Below the pieces are notes generated by a model. That model worked only from the letters and a program-made list of their open reading frames with translations, did not search any database and was not told where the DNA came from. Source: Paraburkholderia kirstenboschensis (GTDB taxonomy: Bacteria; Pseudomonadota; Gammaproteobacteria; Burkholderiales; Burkholderiaceae). From it: DNA of 64,000 bases. Of this stretch, positions 18,302 to 26,905 are shown in pieces. Position 1 is the first letter of the stretch. Each line of letters starts with the position of its first letter. A program made the translations under genes and the position numbers. The stretch lies in contig NZ_CAJHCR010000003.1 in the NCBI RefSeq assembly GCF_904848585.1, positions 124,001 to 188,000 of the forward strand. The letters run 5' to 3'.

Positions 18302-19516
18302 ATGTCAACCGAGGCATCTGTTGCGACCCCCGGCACGAGTACCGTCAAACTAACCCAATCGCTGATCGCGCTGTTTGCATTCTGCTGCGGCGCGATCGTC
18401 GCCAACCTCTATTACGCGCAGCCGATCACCGAACTGATCGCCCCGGACATTCACATGTCCTCCAATACGGCGAGCCTGATCGTGTCGCTGACCCAGATCG
18501 GCTATGCCCTCGGCCTGTTCTTTCTCGTGCCGCTCGGCGATCTGCTTGAGAACCGCAAGCTGATGATTGCGACCGCGCTCGTATCCATTGCGAGTCTCGG
18601 TGCTGCGGCGTTCGCTCATCAGCCTGGGTGGTTCCTCGGTATCTCGCTGCTGGTCGGCTTCAGTTCTGTCGCCGTGCAGATCCTCATTCCGCTTGCCGCG
18701 CATCTCGCACCGGACGAATCGCGGGGCAAGGTAGTCGGCACGATCATGAGCGGCTTGCTGCTCGGCATCCTGCTGTCCCGTCCGATCTCCAGCGTAATTG
18801 CCGGTCACTTCGGCTGGCGCGCAGTGTTCGGCTCCGCCGCGGTCCTGATGGCAGTTGTGACGAGCGTGCTCGCACTGACCATTCCGCGCCGCCAGCCGGA
18901 ACATAAGGCCACTTACTTCGAGTTAATCGGCTCGCTTGGGCATCTGCTGCGCACCATGCCGATTCTGCGTCACCGTTCGTTGTATCAAGGGCTGATGTTT
19001 GCTTCGTTCAGCCTGTTCTGGACGGCCATTCCTGTCGAGTTGACTCGGCACTTCGGGCTGTCGCAAACGGCAATCGGCATCTTCGCGCTAGTCGGCGCAA
19101 TCGGCGCGACGTCCGCACCGGTCGCGGGACGCCTTGCCGACGCCGGGCACACGGTCCGCGCCACGTTGATCGCACTGGTGGTGGGCGCGCTTGCCTATAC
19201 GCCGGCCCTCATCCATCCGGCGTGGGGCGTGTTCGGCCTCGTCGCGACCGGAATCATTCTCGACTTCGCCGTGCAGATGAACATGGTGTTGGGTCAACGC
19301 GAGATCTACGCGCTACACGCAGCGAGCAGGAACCGTCTGAACGCGCTGTATATGACGAGCATCTTCGTAGGCGGCGCTTCTGGTTCCGCGCTCGCGAGCC
19401 CGCTGTATCAGCACGGCGGCTGGCCGCTCGTCGCAGCAGTGGCGACGGCCTTCCCCGTCGTCGCATTGATTCATTACCTGGTGATCGGCCGGCCGCACGC
19501 CGCACGCAACGCATAA
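18302..19516 (+). CDS. MFS transporter
   Basis: A 404-residue major facilitator with 12 predicted helices. The first helices (LIALFAFCCGAIVANLYYAQPITELIA) and PLGDLLENRKLMI at loop 2-3 place it in the YgaY/drug:H+-like group of MFS proteins often found in catabolic operons. A good AAGGAG ribosome binding site precedes ATG 18302. Context suggests uptake of the operon's substrate or export of a toxic intermediate; sequence alone does not give the direction. Confidence 0.9.
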   Translation: MSTEASVATPGTSTVKLTQSLIALFAFCCGAIVANLYYAQPITELIAPDIHMSSNTASLIVSLTQIGYALGLFFLVPLGDLLENRKLMIATALVSIASLGAAAFAHQPGWFLGISLLVGFSSVAVQILIPLAAHLAPDESRGKVVGTIMSGLLLGILLSRPISSVIAGHFGWRAVFGSAAVLMAVVTSVLALTIPRRQPEHKATYFELIGSLGHLLRTMPILRHRSLYQGLMFASFSLFWTAIPVELTRHFGLSQTAIGIFALVGAIGATSAPVAGRLADAGHTVRATLIALVVGALAYTPALIHPAWGVFGLVATGIILDFAVQMNMVLGQREIYALHAASRNRLNALYMTSIFVGGASGSALASPLYQHGGWPLVAAVATAFPVVALIHYLVIGRPHAARNA

Positions 19517-19680
19517 GCCTATTGCAGAGAGGCGAGTTGCCGGCGAGTCGAGCGGACATGCCGACCGGCTTAACAAAATTTCAGCGTGGTTTCAGGAATA
19601 AGCGTGGCGCTGCGAATACGCTACTGCGTGCAGTGCCGCGTCCGAGTCTGAGCAACGCCCGATTGTGCAAAGGAATAAAC

Positions 19681-20823
19681 ATGTCTTCCCTTTCGTCCCT
19701 GCTGAACAGCTATTCCCTGAATGGCCTGAGCCTGCCCAATCGCGTGGTCATGGCGCCCATGACGCGTTCACGCGCTCCCGTGCGCGGGCTGCCCACCGAA
19801 ATGATGGCGCAATACTATGCGCAGCGCGCGTCGGCCGGACTGATCATTACCGAGGCGACAAATGTCAGCCCCGCATCGGCTGCATTCGAACTCACGCCGG
19901 GCATCATGACCGCTGAGCAGATCGACGGCTGGCGCGTTGTCACGAGCCGCGTGCATGCCGCCGGCGGCCGCATCTTCATGCAACTCTGGCACAGCGGACG
20001 CGTCAGTTCATTCGCGCTGCTTGGCGGCGACGTGCCGCTGTCGCCCTCCGGCGTGAATGACGACCTCGAACACTTGCAGGTGTGGGCGCAATTGCAGAAC
20101 GGCCACTACACGCGCATTCACGCAACGCCGTCGCGCGCGATGTCGCTGCAGGAAGTCAGGCTTACGATCGATGCGTTCAGGCAAGGCGCGGTCAACGCGA
20201 TCGCCGCAGGATTCGACGGTGTGGAAGTACATGCTGCGAATGGTTATTTGCCGCATCAATTCCTCTCGTCCACAACGAATACCCGCGACGACCGGTATGG
20301 TGGGTCGATTGCAAAACGGGCGAATTTCCTGCGCGACGTGCTGACGGAAATCGGCGCGGGAGTTCCACTCGCCAAGGTCGGTGTACGCGTCTCGCCGTAC
20401 GCGCATTACAACAACGTTCGCGACACCGACCCCGACGGCACCTACGACTACGTCGGCGCGATGCTCAGCGAGTTCGGTGTCGCGTATGTGCATGCGGCTG
20501 ATACGAACGGCTGGAGCGGCGCACCGGATTTGCCGCGCATTATCGAACGCACCCGCAAGGTTTTCGACGGCACGTTGATGGTCAACGGCGGCATTGCCAT
20601 CGACCGGGCCGACGCGTTGATCCGCGCCGGCGACGCCGATCTGGTCGCGTTCGGCCGTGCCTACATTGCCAACCCGGACCTCGTCGCGCGGATTGCAACG
20701 GCAACACCGCTCGAAGCGCCCAGATCGGCCGGCTGGTATGGCGGCGACGAAGCCGGCTATATCGACTATCCATCTGGGAGCAGCGCCGGCCACAGCGTGC
20801 GCCCCGGCGAGACGCAGGTATGA
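19681..20823 (+). CDS. NADH:flavin oxidoreductase, old yellow enzyme family
   Basis: A 380-residue FMN-dependent TIM-barrel ene-reductase. Motifs: N-terminal LPNRVVMAPMTRSRA, QLWHSGRVS, the active-site HAANGYLPHQFLS, TRDDRYGGS, and the phosphate-binding GGI...FGRAYIANPDLVARI. Length matches the family (about 360-380). It reduces activated C=C bonds of enones or related compounds using NAD(P)H. The ATG at 19681 is preceded by AAAGGA. In this operon it may reduce a ring or ring-cleavage product; it could also be a general detoxification enzyme. I place it third after the monooxygenase and MFS. Confidence 0.92.
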   Translation: MSSLSSLLNSYSLNGLSLPNRVVMAPMTRSRAPVRGLPTEMMAQYYAQRASAGLIITEATNVSPASAAFELTPGIMTAEQIDGWRVVTSRVHAAGGRIFMQLWHSGRVSSFALLGGDVPLSPSGVNDDLEHLQVWAQLQNGHYTRIHATPSRAMSLQEVRLTIDAFRQGAVNAIAAGFDGVEVHAANGYLPHQFLSSTTNTRDDRYGGSIAKRANFLRDVLTEIGAGVPLAKVGVRVSPYAHYNNVRDTDPDGTYDYVGAMLSEFGVAYVHAADTNGWSGAPDLPRIIERTRKVFDGTLMVNGGIAIDRADALIRAGDADLVAFGRAYIANPDLVARIATATPLEAPRSAGWYGGDEAGYIDYPSGSSAGHSVRPGETQV

Positions 20824-20859
20824 CAGCGCAGCGGCACCGTGGGCGCCGCCCGCGCGCAG

Positions 20860-20883
20860 GCATTCGCTAAAGCATTCGCTAAG
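20860..20883. repeat. 12-base tandem duplication before cytochrome c gene
   Basis: GCATTCGCTAAA and GCATTCGCTAAG are adjacent near-identical copies, followed by the partial GCATGCG, in the 103-base gap between the old-yellow-enzyme and cytochrome c genes. It may be a small slippage duplication; no function is evident. Confidence 0.7.
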
Positions 20884-20926
20884 GCATGCGAAGTTTGCAA
20901 TCAATCCATTCGAAAAAGGCGTGTGA

Positions 20927-22204
20927 ATGACTCCAGGACCCAGATTGCTGTGGGGAACCGGCGGGGCCGTCGTGGCCGTGCTGGCTGTCGCCGTGGCCTT
21001 GATGTGGAAGCCGGCCATCGCGCCCATCGGCGCGCCGCCAGTTGCATCGTTCGACGCGCAGACAAAGCTCGCCGGCGCGCGCGTGGTGGCGCTAGGCGAT
21101 TGCATTGTCTGCCACACCGCCAAGGGCGGCCAGCCGTTCGCAGGCGGCCTGCCACTCGCGACGCCCTTCGGCACGATCTACGCAACGAACATCACGCCCG
21201 ACGTCGACACGGGTATCGGCAACTGGTCTCTGGAAGCGTTCACACGCGCGGTGCGCCACGGCGTCGCCCGTGACGGGCACCTGCTCTATCCCGCGTTTCC
21301 TTATATTCACTTCACCCGCATGTCGGACGGGGACATTTCGGCCGCCTACGCGTATCTGATGACGCGCGAGCCGGTGAAGGCCAGCGCGCCCGCCAACGAG
21401 CTGATCTTCCCGCTGAACTTCAGGCCTTTGCTCGCTTTCTGGAACATGTTGTTCCTGCGGCCCGGCCCCGAAGCGGCGGACGCGTCTAAAGATGCTCAGT
21501 GGAACCGCGGCAAGCTCCTTGTCGATGGCCTGGGTCACTGCGCGTCGTGTCACTCCCCGCTCAATCCGATTGGCGGAGAAAAGTCGGGACACGCGTTCGA
21601 CGGCGGGATCGTGGACGGGTGGGAAGCCCCCGCGCTCAACGCTCTCGGCGCTGCGCCCAAGCCGTGGACGCAGGCGCAACTCGTAACCTACCTGCGCACC
21701 GGCCGAGCTAGCGAGCATGGCGCGGCAGCCGGGCCGATGCTGCCCGTCACGCGCGATCTGGCCACCGTGCCGGAGCAGGATGTGCAGGCCATCGCCACCT
21801 ACATCCTGTCGATTCAGAAGCCGCGACCGAGCGATGCGAGCCCTGTGGCCAGCACGTCGCTTTCGGCCGAAGCGCAAAGCGGCGCCGTGCTGTTCGCCGC
21901 GTCGTGCGCGCAATGCCATGGCCCGCAAGCGCCGATGCAATCCATCGGAGAGCGCCCGACTCTCGCGCTCAGCACGGCCGTCAATGCCTCGACGCCGCGC
22001 AACGCGATCCAGATGATCCTCGGGGGCATCGACTGGCATGGCGAAGATGCGCTCAACTACATGCCCGCCTTCGCCCAGGTTTACAACAACAGGCAGATCG
22101 CCGACCTGGCGTCATACATTCGCGCGACCTACTCGCAGCGCGGCCCGTGGGACGACGTCGAAGAGTCGGTAGCCAAAGTCAGAAAGGAGAACGACGCGCG
22201 ATGA
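20927..22204 (+). CDS. Membrane-anchored tri-haem cytochrome c (molybdenum dehydrogenase electron acceptor)
   Basis: A 425-residue protein with an N-terminal membrane anchor (about residues 7-28) and three CxxCH haem c sites: CIVCH (59-63), CASCH (205-209) and CAQCH (327-331). This is the layout of alcohol/aldehyde dehydrogenase and gluconate 2-dehydrogenase cytochrome subunits, which pass electrons to ubiquinone or the respiratory chain from the periplasm. Its stop overlaps the [2Fe-2S] subunit start as ATGA, so it is the third subunit of the molybdenum enzyme encoded next. Confidence 0.93.
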   Translation: MTPGPRLLWGTGGAVVAVLAVAVALMWKPAIAPIGAPPVASFDAQTKLAGARVVALGDCIVCHTAKGGQPFAGGLPLATPFGTIYATNITPDVDTGIGNWSLEAFTRAVRHGVARDGHLLYPAFPYIHFTRMSDGDISAAYAYLMTREPVKASAPANELIFPLNFRPLLAFWNMLFLRPGPEAADASKDAQWNRGKLLVDGLGHCASCHSPLNPIGGEKSGHAFDGGIVDGWEAPALNALGAAPKPWTQAQLVTYLRTGRASEHGAAAGPMLPVTRDLATVPEQDVQAIATYILSIQKPRPSDASPVASTSLSAEAQSGAVLFAASCAQCHGPQAPMQSIGERPTLALSTAVNASTPRNAIQMILGGIDWHGEDALNYMPAFAQVYNNRQIADLASYIRATYSQRGPWDDVEESVAKVRKENDAR

Positions 22205-22713
22205 TCACTCTTAACGTCAACGGCGTGCAGCACTCGCTCGATATCGATCCGTCCACGCCGTTGCTGTATGCGCTGCGTAACGACCTGCATCTGCATGGCG
22301 CGAAATTCGGCTGCGGCCTCGGGCAATGCGGAGCCTGCACGGTTATCGTGGGCGATCAGGCCGTGTTTTCGTGCCTGATTCCGGTCTCGTCGATCGGCGC
22401 GCGGCCGGTTCGCACCATCGAGAGCCTCGGCACCGTCGAGCGCCCCGGGGCGCTGCAGAAGTCGTTTATCGATCACCAGGCGGCGCAGTGCGGCTACTGC
22501 ATCGCCGGCATGATCATGCGCGCGCAGGCTCTGCTCGATCGCAACCCACGGCCGACGGAGCGCGAAATGCTGGAACACATGGAGCCCAACCTTTGCCGTT
22601 GCGGCACGCATCTGCGAATTCTCGCCGCGATTCGCGAGGTCGCGCATCTGCCCGCTGGCGACACGCTCACGAACGAACCGTTACACACGTCAAGCCGCGG
22701 AGGCGCGCAATGA
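22201..22713 (+). CDS. [2Fe-2S] subunit of xanthine-oxidase-family dehydrogenase (IorA-like)
   Basis: A 170-residue iron-sulfur subunit. The plant-ferredoxin cluster ligands are Cys38, 43, 46 and 58 (GCGLGQCGACTV) and the second cluster ligands are Cys97, 100, 132 and 134 (CGYC and CRCG). This matches isoquinoline 1-oxidoreductase alpha subunit and related two-subunit molybdenum hydroxylases, including nicotinate and aldehyde dehydrogenases. It carries electrons from the molybdenum subunit to the cytochrome c. It has no signal peptide of its own; it would be co-exported with the Tat-bearing large subunit. It overlaps both neighbours by ATGA. Confidence 0.93.
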   Translation: MITLNVNGVQHSLDIDPSTPLLYALRNDLHLHGAKFGCGLGQCGACTVIVGDQAVFSCLIPVSSIGARPVRTIESLGTVERPGALQKSFIDHQAAQCGYCIAGMIMRAQALLDRNPRPTEREMLEHMEPNLCRCGTHLRILAAIREVAHLPAGDTLTNEPLHTSSRGGAQ

Positions 22714-24974
22714 GCGGCAATGACGAAAAGATCGATGAAACGCGCCGCCGCTTCATGATGTCCGGCGCGCTAATGGTGAGCTTCAGCATGTTGCCGGGCG
22801 TCAAGGCAATGGCGCAGGAAGTGATTGCCGACGAAGGCGCCGCCGTGCATATCGGCAAAGCAACTCAAGCGCTGGCAGGCAGCCTGAAAACCAACCCGTA
22901 TCTCGACGCCTGGATCAGGATCGACGCGGCGGGCAAGGTGACCGTCCATACCGGCAAGGTCGAACTCGGCACCGGCGTGCGCACCGCGCTGTTGCAGGTC
23001 GCGGCGGAAGAACTGGACATGGCACCTTCGCTGATCACGTTTCTGACGGCCGATACCGGCGCATCGCCGGACGAAGGTCTCACCGCCGGTAGCCACACGA
23101 TGGCCGACAGCGGCAGCGCGCTGTTGAACGCCGCAGCCCAGGTGCGCGGACTGCTGGTCGACGCGGCAGCTACGCATTTCAGGGTCAGCAGCGGCGAACT
23201 GGTCGCGCGCAACGCAGTGATCAAGGCACCGGATGGCCGCGCCATGACGTACGGTGAAGCGGTCCGTCTCGTCAATTTGCATCGCGTGGCCACGCCGGAT
23301 TCACCGTTGAAGGACCCGGCGAAGTTCGACATGATCGGCACCTCGCTGCCGCGGCTGGATATTCCCGCGAAGGTCACCGGCCTCCCGAGCTATGTCCAGG
23401 ACATGACGATGCCCGGCATGCTGCACGCGCGCGTCGTGATGCCGCCCGTCTACGAGGCGAAACTACTGGAGACCAACGCGCCCGAGATTCTGCAGATGCC
23501 GGGGGTGGTCAAAGTGGTTCGCAACGGCAGCCTGCTCGCGGTGGTCGCGCGAGGTGAATGGCAGGCCGTGCAAGCACAGCGAGCGCTGTCGGCGGGCTGC
23601 AAATGGACTGCCGGGCGCAGCTTGCCCGATCCGTCTACGGTGCATCGCGACCTGAAGCGGATTTCAACCGAACACATCGAGATCGCCAACGTTCATGCGC
23701 CGGCCGGCACGCCGGTGAAAACATTGAGCGCGAAGTACAGCAAGCGCTACATGATGCACGGCTCGATTGGACCGTCCTGCGCGGTCGCGCTCTACGAGAA
23801 CGGCGCCATGACGGTCTGGACGCATTCGCAAGGCGTATATCCGCTACGCGACGGGCTCGCTGAAATGCTGTCGATGCCAAAGGAGAAGATTCGCTGCGTT
23901 CATGTCGAGGGGTCGGGCTGCTACGGCCATAACGGCGCCGACGACGTGGCCGCACATGCGGCACTGATCGCACGCGAGATGGACGGCGCACCCGTGCGCG
24001 TGCAATGGATGCGCGAGCAGGAACACACGTGGGATCACTTCACGCCTGCAATGGTCACGGAGGTCAGCGCATCGCTGGATGCGGGCGGCACTATCGTCGA
24101 CTGGAACTATTCGCTGTGGAGCAGTTCCCACAATGAACGTATCGTCAACGCGGGGCGGCTCATTCCCGCGCAGATGCTGGAAAAGCCGTTCGCGCCGGCG
24201 CCGTCGGTGCCTATGGTGCAACCGGAAGGCGGCGGCGACCGCAACGCGATTCCGCTCTACGCACTCCCGAACATGCACGTCATGAACAACTTCTCGCCGA
24301 CGATGCCGCTCAACACGTCGGCCATGCGTTCGCTGGGCGCGCACATGAACGTCTTCTCGATCGAAGCTATCATGGACGAACTCGCCGCGGCCGCCGGCGC
24401 CGATCCGGTGGCGTTCCGGCTCAAGCATATGCAGGATCCGCGCGCCCGCGACGTGATCGAGCTGGCCGCCCGTCGATTCGGCTGGCCCAGAGCGCCGCGC
24501 AAGCGCAATCACGGCGTGGGCTTCGCGTTCGGGAAGTATAAAAATCTGATGGCGTATGTCGCCATCGCCGTCGAGGTGTCGGTCGTGCCCGAGACCGGCC
24601 AGGTCAGGCTCGAACATGCGGAGGTTGCGGTGGACTCAGGCCAGATCGTGAATCCGGATGGCATACGCAACCAGATCGAAGGCGGCGTCATTCAATCGGC
24701 AAGCTGGACACTCTACGAGGAGCTACAGTTCGATACATCGAGAATCCGCAGTTTCGACTGGAGCAGCTATCCTATTCTGCGGTACTCGGCGGCGCCGCGC
24801 GCCGTCAACGTGCATTTGATCGATCGGCCGGGCGCACCGTTTCTCGGCGCCGCGGAAGCATCAATGGGCCCGACTGCGGGCGCGATCGCCAATGCACTAT
24901 TCGATGCGACCGGCAAGCGGCTGCGCGACATGCCGTTGGCCGGCGAGAGTTTGCGTCGGCAGATCAACGCCTAG
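22710..24974 (+). CDS. Molybdopterin-binding large subunit, IorB-like dehydrogenase with Tat signal
   Basis: A 754-residue molybdenum hydroxylase subunit of the xanthine oxidase family. The N-terminus ETRRRFMMSGALMVSF fits a twin-arginine signal, and the enzyme is therefore probably periplasmic. The Mo-cofactor region contains GKVELGTGVRTAL, EGSGCYGHNGADD and the catalytic Glu in FLGAAEASMGP (Glu716). This family hydroxylates N-heteroaromatic rings (isoquinoline, nicotinate) or oxidises aldehydes. I cannot tell which from sequence; the neighbouring dihydroxypyridine-type monooxygenase favours an N-heterocycle, and aromatic aldehydes are the main alternative. Confidence 0.92.
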   Translation: MSGNDEKIDETRRRFMMSGALMVSFSMLPGVKAMAQEVIADEGAAVHIGKATQALAGSLKTNPYLDAWIRIDAAGKVTVHTGKVELGTGVRTALLQVAAEELDMAPSLITFLTADTGASPDEGLTAGSHTMADSGSALLNAAAQVRGLLVDAAATHFRVSSGELVARNAVIKAPDGRAMTYGEAVRLVNLHRVATPDSPLKDPAKFDMIGTSLPRLDIPAKVTGLPSYVQDMTMPGMLHARVVMPPVYEAKLLETNAPEILQMPGVVKVVRNGSLLAVVARGEWQAVQAQRALSAGCKWTAGRSLPDPSTVHRDLKRISTEHIEIANVHAPAGTPVKTLSAKYSKRYMMHGSIGPSCAVALYENGAMTVWTHSQGVYPLRDGLAEMLSMPKEKIRCVHVEGSGCYGHNGADDVAAHAALIAREMDGAPVRVQWMREQEHTWDHFTPAMVTEVSASLDAGGTIVDWNYSLWSSSHNERIVNAGRLIPAQMLEKPFAPAPSVPMVQPEGGGDRNAIPLYALPNMHVMNNFSPTMPLNTSAMRSLGAHMNVFSIEAIMDELAAAAGADPVAFRLKHMQDPRARDVIELAARRFGWPRAPRKRNHGVGFAFGKYKNLMAYVAIAVEVSVVPETGQVRLEHAEVAVDSGQIVNPDGIRNQIEGGVIQSASWTLYEELQFDTSRIRSFDWSSYPILRYSAAPRAVNVHLIDRPGAPFLGAAEASMGPTAGAIANALFDATGKRLRDMPLAGESLRRQINA

Positions 24975-25051
24975 AAACATTCACCTCGCGTCGCCCTGCT
25001 TTTGCACACGCAATGGGCCGAGCGCGCGACGCCTTTACCAGGAGCACACGC

Positions 25052-25846
25052 ATGATCATCGATCTAACCGGCAAACTTGCCGTTGTCAGCGCCTCCACGG
25101 CCGGGATCGGCTTCGCGATCGCAAGCGGACTCGCACAGGCGGGCGCGGAAACTGTCGTCAATGGCCGCACGCCCGAAGCGGTAGACCGCGCGATCAGCGC
25201 CATACGTGAGAAAACACCTCAGGCAAAACTACGCGGCTTTGCCGGCGACCTGGGCAGTGCTGCAGGCTGCGCCGCGCTCCTGAACGAAGTCCCTCGCGCC
25301 GACATTCTCGTGAACAACCTCGGCGTGTTCGGCGCCGGCGATCTGTTCACGACCGAAGACGAGGACTGGGAGCGATACTTCCAGGTCAATGTCATGTCAG
25401 GCGTGAGGCTTACGCGTAGTTATCTGGGCGGGATGATGGAGAGTAAGTGGGGACGCGTCGTGTTCATCTCGTCGGAATCGGGTTTGAACATTCCGGCCGA
25501 TATGCTTGCGTACGGCTTTTCGAAGACCGCGCAACTGAGCATCTCGCGCGGCATTGCGAAGCAGGCAGCGGGCAGCGGAGTAACCGTCAACGCCGTGCTG
25601 CCCGGCCCGACGTTGTCGGAGGGATTTCGCGCAATGGTCGAAGAAACCGCGAAGTCGCAAGGCAAGACCGTTGAACAGGTCGGCGTCGAGTTCGTGCGCG
25701 AGCATCGCAGCACGTCTCTGATCCAGCGGCCGGCCACGACCGAGGAGATTGCGAATATGGTGGTGTACGTCTGCTCACCGCAAGCTTCGGCAACCACCGG
25801 CGCGGCGTTGCGTGTGGATGGCGGAGTGATCGACACGATCGCCTGA
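25052..25846 (+). CDS. SDR-family oxidoreductase
   Basis: A 264-residue short-chain dehydrogenase. It has the NAD(P)-binding STAGIGFAIA, the NNLG motif (LVNNLGVFGAG), the catalytic Ser in VVFISSESG and the YxxxK site YGFSK. The AGGAG ribosome binding site precedes ATG 25052, and the gene follows the molybdenum subunit by 77 bases. It is the last gene of the operon and ends at a strong convergent hairpin. The function is probably oxidation or reduction of a hydroxyl or keto intermediate of the same pathway. Confidence 0.92.
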   Translation: MIIDLTGKLAVVSASTAGIGFAIASGLAQAGAETVVNGRTPEAVDRAISAIREKTPQAKLRGFAGDLGSAAGCAALLNEVPRADILVNNLGVFGAGDLFTTEDEDWERYFQVNVMSGVRLTRSYLGGMMESKWGRVVFISSESGLNIPADMLAYGFSKTAQLSISRGIAKQAAGSGVTVNAVLPGPTLSEGFRAMVEETAKSQGKTVEQVGVEFVREHRSTSLIQRPATTEEIANMVVYVCSPQASATTGAALRVDGGVIDTIA

Positions 25847-25860
25847 CGCACCGCACGTTC

Positions 25861-25917
25861 CCCGGTGAAACGGCCGGCGGCCCCGCTATTGAACGTGACC
25901 GCCGGCTATTTCACGGG
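25861..25917. terminator. Bidirectional hairpin between convergent genes
   Basis: A long imperfect hairpin: outer CCCGGTGAAA pairs with TTTCACGGG and inner GCCGGCGG pairs with CCGCCGGC. It lies between the convergent SDR and GntR genes, the expected place for a shared terminator. There is no long T-run, so termination may be less than complete. Confidence 0.65.
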
Positions 25918-25953
25918 AAGACACTCAGGGCGACAGATGCGCCCACTAAAAAC

Positions 25954-26655
25954 TTAAACGTCTTCCTGCCGCAAGGCACCTGCTATCCAGCGCTCCTCCG
26001 ACGCTTTAAGGTGCGTGCGCATCGCCGTCTGCGCCGCGATCGGATCTCCTGTCTGCAGCGCTTTGAGAATTTCCTCGTGCTCCCGTACTGCGGCCGACCA
26101 GGTTGCGGTGCTTTCCGAGTGGTCACGAATCGCCGCAGCGATCGGGTCATGGCGGCTATCGAACATTTCGGCAACGAAGCGGCTTAGCACCGAATTGCCC
26201 GCGGTCTCCGCGATCAGCATATGAAATTGCCGGTCGGCATCGACTGGCGACTTCCCGGCAGCTGCGAGGCGTTTCATTCGCTCGACAGTGCGTCGCAGCC
26301 TGTCGAGCGTGGCCGCCGAAAGCTTTCCGGCAGCCAGTACGATCACGGTCCCTTCTATTGCCGCCCTGGCTTGCATCAGTTCGGACGGACTTTCACCCAG
26401 AGCCGGCACGGCGTTGTCACCGCCCTCGTCCGGAGCGCGCACGTACACCCCCGACCCCATCCGTATCTCGATCTGGCCGCCGATTTCAAGCGCAATCAAT
26501 GCTTCGCGCAATGAAGGGCGTGAGACACCCAACGTATTGGCAAGCTCGCGCTCAGGCGGAAGACGCGCGCCCGGCGCAAGTTCGGCCTTTCGAATCAGGG
26601 AAAGAATCTGCGTCGCCACAGATTGGTAAAGCCGCTTTGGTTCAGTTTGCTTCAT
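25954..26655 (-). CDS. GntR-family (FadR/FCD) transcriptional regulator
   Basis: A 233-residue regulator with the GntR winged HTH at residues 5-75 (PPERELANTLGVSRPSLREALIALE followed by GSGVYV) and a C-terminal all-helical FCD ligand domain (about 95-225; DRQFHMLIAETAGNSVL). FCD-type regulators sense sugar acids and other carboxylates and usually repress adjacent operons. It is divergent from the sugar ABC transporter operon with 250 bases between, so it most likely controls that operon. The ligand would be the transported sugar or its oxidised product. Confidence 0.92.
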   Translation of the reverse strand: MKQTEPKRLYQSVATQILSLIRKAELAPGARLPPERELANTLGVSRPSLREALIALEIGGQIEIRMGSGVYVRAPDEGGDNAVPALGESPSELMQARAAIEGTVIVLAAGKLSAATLDRLRRTVERMKRLAAAGKSPVDADRQFHMLIAETAGNSVLSRFVAEMFDSRHDPIAAAIRDHSESTATWSAAVREHEEILKALQTGDPIAAQTAMRTHLKASEERWIAGALRQEDV

Positions 26656-26793
26656 TGTTCGAAATGTCCTGTCGACGAGCCGCGAAACGGACCGCAGCAG
26701 AGTCTAGCATGGGGCCTGAAGGCCTCGGCAGGCCAGCAACCGCGCCGCCGCCGGGGTTTTCCCTACTGGAATGAACAGTTCTGAAATTCTACA

Positions 26794-26806
26794 TTGGCTT
26801 GACCAA
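26794..26806. promoter_or_regulatory. Candidate GntR operator (TTGG-N5-CCAA)
   Basis: TTGG CTTGA CCAA is a perfect inverted repeat in the divergent region between the GntR gene and the ABC transporter. FadR-subfamily sites are short palindromes with TGG/CCA-like cores, so this is the best candidate operator here. No binding evidence exists. Confidence 0.4.
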
Positions 26807-26905
26807 ACAGCCGTTTGTGCGTTTTAATCTGCCCAAATTGGACTGACCGCTCGACCGGCTTTTCACGGGTCGAACGGTAAAGTCCTGAACAAATTGGAGA
26901 CGGGA

